Below are positions 55,021 through 61,519 of a DNA stretch of 64,000 nt, in pieces. Numbering within the stretch: position 1 is the first letter of the stretch; the number at the start of each line of letters is the position of its first letter. The stretch covers positions 1 through 64,000 of the forward strand of contig CAIVEH010000119.1 in the NCBI GenBank assembly GCA_903904855.1, given 5' to 3'. The position numbers and the translations under genes were made by a program. A model generated the notes under the pieces. It was not told the DNA's origin, made no database searches, and worked only from the letters and a program-made list of their open reading frames with translations. Source of the stretch: an uncultured Bacteroidota bacterium (GTDB lineage Bacteria > Bacteroidota > Bacteroidia > Chitinophagales > Chitinophagaceae).

Positions 55021-55350
55021 TTAAGGACATAAGCCTGCTTTAGTCATTCTGCAATCAGGGGTATCCGAAATACATACAGTAAACATCTCTGGTCTAGGGT
55101 CGCCTGGCTGGGTACAGAACTGGCAGGTAATAGCAATGGACGGGTTACAATCTGCCTGGCAACTAACACCAGTTCCATTCACAATAGTAGTATTGACGTT
55201 AGTGCCTGGATTTACCAACGCACAAATGGCTACATTACAGCTGGCGGTATCTATTTCACCTCCTTTTATTTGTCCCTGTGTATTACTGCTTAATGCCGAC
55301 AGATCTTTGATCTTCAGGGAAAGTTTCCCATGCAAATGTTTCTTTTTCAT
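55021..55350 (-). CDS. Class I lanthipeptide precursor (LanA3)
   Basis: 109 residues. Leader MKKKHLHGKLSLKIKDLSAL, then SSNTQGQIKGG (GG cut site). The 78-residue core has nine Cys and does not share the CTxxGxxDVCxVCAP module of LanA1/2/5; it contains VNPGTNVNTTIVNGTGVSC and ITCQFCTQPGDPRPEMFTVC. It is followed by a hairpin and LanC3. The leader is identical to LanA2 over 20 residues, whereas the core is unrelated. Confidence 0.92.
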   Translation of the reverse strand: MKKKHLHGKLSLKIKDLSALSSNTQGQIKGGEIDTASCNVAICALVNPGTNVNTTIVNGTGVSCQADCNPSIAITCQFCTQPGDPRPEMFTVCISDTPDCRMTKAGLCP

Positions 55351-55379
55351 TTGATTAAGTTATTTAGTTTCTTATTTTT

Positions 55380-55450
55380 TCCTACTCTGGATCACGGGTT
55401 TTCAGATTCCCCCGGTTTGCCTGTTACGGATGCAATACACCTTCCCGATG
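55380..55450 (-). promoter_or_regulatory. Conserved precursor-leader RNA element (copy 3)
   Basis: Ends 29 nt before the LanA3 ATG. The invariant 22-nt core is intact; this copy has GCAAACCGGGGG for GCAAGCCGGGGG, and its distal half has drifted (CATCGGGAAGGTG for CATCAGGAAGGTG). Confidence 0.72.
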
Positions 55451-55645
55451 ATCATATCTTTAGAAATAATTTTAGTGACTTTTGTTAGCAACTCTTGTCT
55501 TGATTCATCATTTATTCGATTACTTAAACGGCTACACAATTCTGGATCATTATAGTATTTAGTATAGATTTCCTGAATCGTTTTAGGTCACGAATCGCTG
55601 ATTAATATGAAATTACAAATCCCGGCAACCAGTTAACAAATAAAT

Positions 55646-55677
55646 CTAACCAACGGGCGAAAAACCTAACCAACGGG
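55646..55677 (-). promoter_or_regulatory. Tandem CTAACCAACGGG repeat upstream of LanA3
   Basis: CTAACCAACGGG occurs at 55646 and 55666, a 20-bp period. Sense-strand CCCGTTGGT is one base off the LytTR 9-mer consensus. A -7 element at the 41-nt spacing seen in the other promoters is not visible. The rest of 55451-56034 shows no gene. Confidence 0.4.
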
Positions 55678-56034
55678 AAAAAGCAGACAATTAGGAAAGG
55701 AAGCTGATGATGGTGGTAATTAATTTTGTTCGCTTACTGGTGCTGCTCAGTTACCAGTTTAGCTAACCAGCTAACCAAAACATAACCTGTAGCAAAATGA
55801 TACGGATTGTGGCACAAATACCTCTTGGTGCATTTAATACACGTTTGGACATAAGGTAACAGGCCAGTAAAAACAATGATAATTATTGCACTATTGGCTT
55901 ATATGCAATACAAAGTAATGAATTGTCGGCATGTCTTTATTAAATCGTAAATCAAAAGTTGCCGGCAGTATAACTAGCATATCCGGCAAATAATTTCTCA
56001 TCAGAATTAACTCATTCCGGTATAAATTATTTGG

Positions 56035-57291
56035 CTATATTCTCAGCAGGAACATATCATCCCAATCTGGTGTTACTTCAGCTATAGCGCTTAGTAGTGT
56101 AAGGCCAAGGCCGGCGATGCCCATAATTACATTGGTATTACCTGACCAGGTTTTTTCATTTTTTATTCCGGTACTAATCTTGAGGGCATTATTTTCGAAT
56201 TTTATTTTTTCATAGGCTATTCTGAACCAGTATCGGGCAGCTTCTGCCAATGCCTCATTGCCGGTATAATTATAGAGCCTGCTGAACATATGGCCATTGC
56301 CGCATGCCCCATGGCAAAAACTGCCTTCAAAAGTATACTGGGTATTAACTACATTATGTGTTAGTATATAGTCTATTATATTATCAGCTTCCTCTTTATA
56401 GCTTTTAATTTTTAACGCATTAAAGGCATGAAATAAAGCAAATGCCATATCTATGTCACCTGTACACCAGGATATTCTACCAAAGCCGTTATGACTAGCA
56501 GTACTACCCGCTTTATAAATGGGTGGGAATAAACAGCTATATTTATTTTCCAGTTTTTTGCTGATTATAAGATTTACAAATTTTTCTATAAGTTCTTTAC
56601 AACGAGCCGTAGCAATATTTTGTAAGTAAATTTTAGAAAGAATGGCAATGATACCTGACAGGCCATGGGCCATTCCAAACGATATATATTTTTCATCTGG
56701 CTTTTCCAGATCACCTTTATAACATAAAAAAGCCTGATCGCTATCAAATTGGACTTGGTGATACAAAGCATCAACCATCCCAGTCAGGTATTCATTTTGA
56801 TTTTCTGTTCTTCTTTTTGATTCTAACAATGGAAGTGCCATACCCAAACCTCCATGCATAAAATCGTAATCTCCATCAGAAATTTTTTCTATTGCTATTT
56901 GGCAATAGTGATTAATTACTTCATCATCAATCATACTGCCTGCATCCGATACAATATCAGTATTTTCCAGGTGGTATAAAGTCCATAGCAGGCCCGGCAG
57001 GCCCGAAGCAAATGAACCGGAAGAATTTTTATCAGTGACAACTATAAGTTTTTCAAGGCTATTCAGGGCCAGGTTATAGTTCTCCTGGTTATCCCAGTAA
57101 ATGGATGAATAAAATAAACAGAGCAACTCGCCTGATGCACAAGCCATAACTCCAGCCCCCAACGTGCCGATTTCAGCAGGGTTGTATGCTATAGATTTAT
57201 ATTTAGTTTTTAGACCGAAATCCACCCAGGTCAGCGCTTGCTTATATTTGTCTATAAATTCAGGCAATATTACCGGATTCCAATCACTCAT
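56035..57291 (-). CDS. Lanthionine synthetase C-family cyclase (LanC4)
   Basis: 418 residues, a close paralogue of LanC3. Zinc ligands are in RISWCTGDIDMAFALFHA (WCTGD instead of the WCYGD of the other three) and GSFCHGACGNGHMFSRLYN; the His motif is FGMAHGLSGIIAILSKI. All three metal ligands and the His are present, so it should be active. It starts 95 nt after the LanA4 stop, with a 28-bp palindrome between them. This is the tightest LanA-LanC pair of the locus. Confidence 0.95.
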   Translation of the reverse strand: MSDWNPVILPEFIDKYKQALTWVDFGLKTKYKSIAYNPAEIGTLGAGVMACASGELLCLFYSSIYWDNQENYNLALNSLEKLIVVTDKNSSGSFASGLPGLLWTLYHLENTDIVSDAGSMIDDEVINHYCQIAIEKISDGDYDFMHGGLGMALPLLESKRRTENQNEYLTGMVDALYHQVQFDSDQAFLCYKGDLEKPDEKYISFGMAHGLSGIIAILSKIYLQNIATARCKELIEKFVNLIISKKLENKYSCLFPPIYKAGSTASHNGFGRISWCTGDIDMAFALFHAFNALKIKSYKEEADNIIDYILTHNVVNTQYTFEGSFCHGACGNGHMFSRLYNYTGNEALAEAARYWFRIAYEKIKFENNALKISTGIKNEKTWSGNTNVIMGIAGLGLTLLSAIAEVTPDWDDMFLLRI

Positions 57292-57319
57292 TAACGTTAG
57301 TTAATTTTTTACTTAATAT

Positions 57320-57347
57320 AGATCAGACTACAATTGTAGTCTGATCT
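57320..57347 (-). other. 28-bp perfect palindrome between LanA4 and LanC4
   Basis: AGATCAGACTACAA and TTGTAGTCTGATCT are exact complements without a loop. The palindrome lies 39 nt after the LanA4 stop and 28 nt before the LanC4 ATG. Position and length match the LanA3-LanC3 hairpin although the sequence is unrelated. Confidence 0.75.
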
Positions 57348-57386
57348 AACATTTAAACTGCTTATGCTAATTTAATTAATATAAAA

Positions 57387-57737
57387 TCAACATTGACATT
57401 TTGAATCAAGATTCAAAGAAGCACAATATTCATAGCCAGAGAAGCAAACCTGCTGCTGACAAATTGCATCCGCTGTATCCGCATACAATTTGGTGCAATC
57501 TCTAAAACAAGTACCAGAACAATCAGCAGACACCGGACAGGGATTTGTTGGTACGCAACCGACCATTGATACTACTACATTACACAAAGGATCTCCACTG
57601 CCTGGAGGGAGGGTTCCTGGACCTCCTCCTGTTACATTTATTCCACCACCTAATACTTGCCCCTGTGTACTGCCGCTTAGTGACGACAGATCTTTTACTT
57701 TCAGGGAAAGCTTCCCATGCAAACTTTTCTTTTTCAT
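57387..57737 (-). CDS. Class I lanthipeptide precursor (LanA4)
   Basis: 116 residues. Leader MKKKSLHGKLSLKVKDLSSL, then SGSTQGQVLGG. The 85-residue core begins with a Gly/Pro-rich spacer (GINVTGGGPGTLPPGSGDP) and then has 11 Cys with few Thr-Cys pairs (CNVVVSMVGCVPTNPCPVS, CQQQVCFSGYEYC). No shared module with LanA1/2/5. It has its own leader RNA element and is followed by the palindrome and LanC4. Confidence 0.9.
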   Translation of the reverse strand: MKKKSLHGKLSLKVKDLSSLSGSTQGQVLGGGINVTGGGPGTLPPGSGDPLCNVVVSMVGCVPTNPCPVSADCSGTCFRDCTKLYADTADAICQQQVCFSGYEYCASLNLDSKCQC

Positions 57738-57766
57738 ACGTTCTAGTTAAATAGTTATTTGTTTGT

Positions 57767-57843
57767 TCCTACTCTGGGTCACGGGTTTTCAGATTCCCCC
57801 AGCTTGCTTTTTACAGGTGCAATACACTTTCCTGATGGCCATT
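57767..57843 (-). promoter_or_regulatory. Conserved precursor-leader RNA element (copy 4)
   Basis: Ends 29 nt before the LanA4 ATG. The 22-nt core is intact; the flanks read GCAAGCTGGGGG (T for C) and GACCCAGAGTAGGA (C for T). The spacer to the ATG (AACTATTTAACTAGAACGT) is shared with copy 5 only. Confidence 0.78.
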
Positions 57844-58360
57844 ATTTATTTGGCAGTACACCTACCTGCTATTATGATTATGATTTTTTATGTAGCTCAA
57901 AATATCAATAACTTGTTTTTAACGAAAAATTACTAAAAATATTGTCGCTCAAATGCTAAACCCAAATTAAATTTCATTTTTAACTTTACTTTAACACTAT
58001 AAAAAGCATAACAATAGTTGATACCATACGCTATTTAGCATATTTGAAGATATTATTGTCTATTGGTTAATATTTGCAGTTACTCAGAACCATCTGCATT
58101 ATTTCATAAACTTGGGTGACTCACAATTTTTTTATTCCTCTAACCTCTCCCATTAATTTGATACTTTGATGGTTAATCCAAACAGCAGTGGATACAATCT
58201 CCACCTGTATTGTAACTAATACCTGTAATACTCTAAAAATCAGCCTGACAATGGCAATTGAGTACCTAAATCGGTAGTTTGCAAACCGCGACTGCGCTCA
58301 TGAGTCTCTAATTGCTAACTTTCATGCCTGTTAATCATTTCCTATGGGTATAAAATAAAA
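57844..58360. other. Non-coding region upstream of LanA4
   Basis: AT-rich, no convincing ORF. A TAATTTGG -7-like word (57962-57969, minus strand) lies 225 nt from the LanA4 ATG, the same distance as the TAATTTGC of LanA5. The surrounding block resembles the region upstream of LanA1. No LytTR-like repeats or -33 element are seen. Confidence 0.4.
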
Positions 58361-58386
58361 TTGGGCTATACTTGCGTATAGCCCAA
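58361..58386 (-). terminator. Rho-independent terminator of the LanA5 transcript
   Basis: TTGGGCTATAC-ttgc-GTATAGCCCAA (11 bp, tetraloop) is followed on the minus strand by TTTTATTTTA. It lies 345 nt after the LanA5 stop and separates LanA5 from LanA4. Confidence 0.8.
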
Positions 58387-58605
58387 TAGGTCAATTGAAT
58401 CTAGCTCTTTTTGATTTTATTACATACAAAAATGCTGGTTTAACAATGCCCTTCTGTCCTGAGGGCCATTCATTGCTGGTTAAAAACCAATAATACCAAT
58501 TATTCCTATATCTGCAACTATGATCAAAGTGCCATAAGTCGCTCCGATTCACGGATCGATTGATGACACTTCTTTTCCTTCATATTTAATTGTATTTCTT
58601 TATTA
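58387..58605. other. Non-coding stretch between LanA5 hairpin and its terminator
   Basis: Holds no precursor or LanC gene where the pattern of the locus would predict a cyclase. A GTG-started 53-codon frame on the minus strand (58391-58552) is noted but not called. Confidence 0.4.
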
Positions 58606-58636
58606 GGTTAGGTTGCTTTTATAAAACAACCTAACC
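58606..58636 (-). other. Hairpin downstream of LanA5
   Basis: GGTTAGGTTG-c-TTTT pairs with AAAACAACCTAACC with one bulge, 95 nt after the LanA5 stop. The same GGTTAGGTTG stem occurs behind LanA1 at nearly the same distance (97 nt). Confidence 0.65.
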
Positions 58637-58730
58637 ATTAAAAAATTAGATTTTTAATACAAAATCTAAACCCATTTTCCCCTAACGACCATTAAACATA
58701 AAATGCTTACCAGACAGTTGGAGTAACGCC

Positions 58731-59093
58731 CTAACAGGTTGGGATGCCTGATGGCAATGCACAAGCTACGCAATATGGATTACTCCCTTGTCCAACTGTG
58801 CACGTAACAGGTTGCGAAGGCCCACATGTGTCAACTCCTGACGGCTCCGCTATGCAATGAGCGCAAATATTAACAGACCCCCCCAATATTGTACAGGTAA
58901 CAGCACAAGATGGTGATTTTGTACAATCTACCATCATCGATTGGTCACAAGTTGTACCTGGGCATGCAGAGCAAGATTCAATCGGCCCTGATTGTCCGGT
59001 ACCGCCAGCAATTTGTCCTTGCGCATTACCGTCTAAAGCCGATAGGTCTTTGATTTTCAGGGAAAGTTTCCCATGCAAACTTTTCTTTTTCAT
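58731..59093 (-). CDS. Class I lanthipeptide precursor (LanA5)
   Basis: 120 residues, the largest precursor. Leader MKKKSLHGKLSLKIKDLSAL, then DGNAQGQIAGG. The 89-residue core has 13 Cys. Its second half contains two relatives of the LanA1/LanA2 module: VTCTILGGSVNICAHC with GVDTC, and VTCTVGQGSNPYCVAC with GIPTC. It is the first gene of the locus in transcription order, with its own class-A promoter (59318-59408), leader element and terminator. It has no LanC of its own, so it relies on LanC1-4 in trans. Confidence 0.92.
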   Translation of the reverse strand: MKKKSLHGKLSLKIKDLSALDGNAQGQIAGGTGQSGPIESCSACPGTTCDQSMMVDCTKSPSCAVTCTILGGSVNICAHCIAEPSGVDTCGPSQPVTCTVGQGSNPYCVACALPSGIPTC

Positions 59094-59121
59094 ACGTTCT
59101 AGTTAAATAGTTATTTGTTTT

Positions 59122-59193
59122 TCCTACTCTGGATCACGGGTTTTCAGATTCCCCCGGCTTGCTTTTTACAGGTGCAAGCTGTGTCCTGATGCA
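59122..59193 (-). promoter_or_regulatory. Conserved precursor-leader RNA element (copy 5)
   Basis: Ends 28 nt before the LanA5 ATG. The invariant core, GCAAGCCGGGGG and GATCCAGAGTAGGA are intact; the 5' part (CATCAGGACACAGCTTGCAC) differs from the other copies. Confidence 0.75.
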
Positions 59194-59317
59194 TTCGTTT
59201 ATAAATAATTTCCTGTTTGGCTTTCTCTGGTTTGCAGCAAAAAGTTTTGCTTGAAATTAAACCTGAATTATAATAATGTATTTAGGACTAATGATAAACA
59301 CCTTAATTAATTCAAAA

Positions 59318-59408
59318 GCAAATTAAAACACAGTGCGGTTGTTCAATCAACTTTCCGACGAATGGTAGGTTTTAGGGTGTGAAATGCACGAATTACCCGA
59401 CGAACGGT
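59318..59408 (-). promoter_or_regulatory. LanA5 promoter with LytTR-like direct repeats
   Basis: Minus-strand TAATTTGC (59318-59325) with TTG 22 nt upstream. Two 9-mers lie 42 bp apart: ACGAATGGT at 59358 and ACGAACGGT at 59400 (plus-strand reading). Sense ACCGTTCGT matches the LytTR consensus at every position. The ~60-bp block is nearly identical to that upstream of LanC2. CGAATGG is 41 nt from the -7 element. Confidence 0.72.
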
Positions 59409-59628
59409 AAATTATGCTGTTTCATTTGCTCCTTATTTATTTACTATCTCGTGATTAAATATTTAATTAACTATTTATAATCATATCACGTTTAAACCCT
59501 AATAATAATAGCATTTATCGATTTTTTTTGAGCAACCAACTTGAGTAAATCAACTGTCAAATTAAAAATCTGATAATTGCCGCCCACCCTACCTCAATTC
59601 CCGATTCTCTTTACCTTTGAACAACAAT

Positions 59629-60297
59629 ATGGAAACGGTAGCCCATTTCAGAAATGAAGTATTGGATAAATACCTGGCTTTGGGCTGGTTCAGAATGGTG
59701 GACAGAATGTTTACCACACCTTTTATCGAACTGGAGGACCAGGTACTTATGGTTTACTGGCTGCGATACAATATTGCAGCAGTGAAAGCAGGCAGAAAAC
59801 AAAAGGACCTGATAAACAGGAATAAAAATTTCAGTGTCACCTTTAAACCGCTGTACATTACCGCTGAGCTGGAAGCATTGTTTGCACAATATAAAAGGAT
59901 AAAGCCCTTTGTGGGTTATTACTCGCTATCAGAAGCTTTCAGAACCAATGGCCCGATATTTGATACCTGGGTAGCAGAAATAAGGACTGAAGACAATTTA
60001 CTGATAGCTGCAGGAATTTTTGACAGAGGTACCGAAAGCATTGCCGGAATAATGAATTTCTACCATCCTCTTTTTGAACGGTACAGCCTGGGCAAAATGC
60101 TGATGCTTGCAAAAATCCATTACTGCCGTCAGAATGGCTTTACGTATTATTATCCGGGTTACATCACCCTAGTGCCCTCCCGCTTCAACTATAAATTGTT
60201 CCCAGATAAATCGGCAGCAGAAATGTATGAATCGCATTCCCGCACCTGGCTGCCCTACAACTTGTGGAAGGAGAAAATGGTAGAAACAACAGAATGA
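59629..60297 (+). CDS. Arginyl-tRNA-protein transferase (Bpt/ATE C-terminal)-like acyltransferase
   Basis: A 222-residue soluble protein. The C-terminal half follows the pattern of the GNAT-like Bpt/ATE1 transferases: NFYHPLFERYSLGKMLMLAK, IHYCRQNGFTYYYPGYI and FNYKLFPDKSAAEMYES. Those enzymes attach Arg or Leu from aminoacyl-tRNA to protein N termini for N-degron degradation. The N-terminal Cys-rich domain of classical ATE/Bpt is absent, so activity is uncertain. Start: ATG 59629 (METVAHFRNEVLD) is preferred over TTG 59617; a TACCTTTG -7 box (59612-59619) lies just upstream. DAHP synthase follows on the same strand. Confidence 0.7.
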   Translation: METVAHFRNEVLDKYLALGWFRMVDRMFTTPFIELEDQVLMVYWLRYNIAAVKAGRKQKDLINRNKNFSVTFKPLYITAELEALFAQYKRIKPFVGYYSLSEAFRTNGPIFDTWVAEIRTEDNLLIAAGIFDRGTESIAGIMNFYHPLFERYSLGKMLMLAKIHYCRQNGFTYYYPGYITLVPSRFNYKLFPDKSAAEMYESHSRTWLPYNLWKEKMVETTE

Positions 60298-60416
60298 CAA
60301 AATGCCGGTATTTACCATGGCAGTATAAAAGCAGGCTGAATTGTCAAAATTATAAACCATCCAACTTGTCACTTTTCAACTTATCTCTTATCACCCAATC
60401 ACCCTACCTTTGCACT

Positions 60417-61499
60417 ATGTCTTTTTTCAAAAAAGCCAAACCTTTTATTATTGCCGGCCCATGCAGCGCCGAAACCCGCGAGCAGATAATGATCACTGCC
60501 GAAGCTTTATCGGCAATGGGTGTTCACTTGTACCGTGCCGGTGTGTGGAAACCCCGAACCAGACCCGGATCATTCGAAGGGAATGGTGCTAAGGCGCTGG
60601 AGTGGCTTTCTGAAGCAAAGAGTATGTACAACATACCTTTTACGGTAGAAGTTGCAGAACCAGCACATATAGAGCTGGCCCTGAAACATAATGCCGATGT
60701 ATTGTGGATCGGTGCCCGTACTACTGTTAATCCGTTCCAGGTGCAGCACCTTGCCGATGCATTAAAGGGTGTTAGTATCCCGGTAATGGTAAAAAACCCG
60801 GTTAATGCCGATGTAGATCTGTGGCAGGGTGCAATTGAACGTTTTGAGGTATCAGGCACCAGGGAAGTAGCTGCCATCCACCGTGGCTTTTCAGGATATT
60901 CTTCTGCTGCAGGATACCGTAACCAGCCCAACTGGCCTATACCTATAGAACTGAAACGCCGCAGACCGGAACTGACCATGATCTGCGACCCAAGCCATAT
61001 AACCGGCAACAGAAACCGGATTGCCGAAATAGCCCAGAAAGCTATGGACATGCATTTCGACGGGCTGATGATAGAAACCCATCCTGATCCGGATGCTGCA
61101 TGGACCGATGCTGCTCAGCAGGTAACTCCCGCTGCGCTCATGCTCATTATCCATAATCTAATTGTGCGGGAAGAATTTACGCAGGATATGAGCAGCCTGG
61201 TGCAACTGGAATATATACGCCAACTCATGGACAGCCTCGATGCAGAGATCATAGACCTCGTAGCCAAGCGTATGGAGCTAAGTGAAAAGATGGGCATTGT
61301 GAAACGCGAATGCAATCTCACAGCATTTCAGCCAGGCCGCTGGCGCGAGATTGTAGACAGGATAGGTGAGAGGGCTGAAAAACACCATCTGCCAAAAGAG
61401 TTTATTGTTGAACTTTACGAAAAGATCCACCACGAAAGTATACGACGCCAGCTTGCAGTACTGGAGCAGGATGATAAAGTTTTGAATGGAGATCGGTAG
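60417..61499 (+). CDS. Bifunctional DAHP synthase / chorismate mutase
   Basis: 360 residues. The N-terminal ~265 residues are a KdsA-like (type I-beta) DAHP synthase: FIIAGPCSAETREQIM, YRAGVWKPRTRPGSFEGNG, LWIGARTTVNPFQVQ, VMVKNPVNADVDLW, ICDPSHITGNR and GLMIETHPDPDAAWTDA. The C-terminal ~90 residues are an AroQ-type chorismate mutase (EYIRQLMDSLDAEIIDLVAK followed by RMELSEKMG and KREC). It catalyses the first step of the shikimate pathway and the prephenate branch; the fusion allows feedback control. The track start at 60264 is too early; ATG 60417 follows a TACCTTTG box at 60405-60412. Confidence 0.94.
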   Translation: MSFFKKAKPFIIAGPCSAETREQIMITAEALSAMGVHLYRAGVWKPRTRPGSFEGNGAKALEWLSEAKSMYNIPFTVEVAEPAHIELALKHNADVLWIGARTTVNPFQVQHLADALKGVSIPVMVKNPVNADVDLWQGAIERFEVSGTREVAAIHRGFSGYSSAAGYRNQPNWPIPIELKRRRPELTMICDPSHITGNRNRIAEIAQKAMDMHFDGLMIETHPDPDAAWTDAAQQVTPAALMLIIHNLIVREEFTQDMSSLVQLEYIRQLMDSLDAEIIDLVAKRMELSEKMGIVKRECNLTAFQPGRWREIVDRIGERAEKHHLPKEFIVELYEKIHHESIRRQLAVLEQDDKVLNGDR

Positions 61500-61519
61500 T
61501 TAAGTATTTGTGGCTGGAT

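Noticed and set aside
58391-58552. GTG-started 53-codon minus-strand frame between LanA5 and its terminator (contains NNWYYWFLTSNEW)
   Set aside because: It occupies the place where a LanC would be expected and its composition looks protein-like, but it has no ATG, no leader, one Cys and no recognisable family. It is too short to call.
60264-60416. N-terminal extension of DAHP synthase in the ORF track
   Set aside because: The sequence before MSFFKKAKPF overlaps the upstream gene's end and is unlike the family. A -7 box lies at 60405-60412, directly before ATG 60417.
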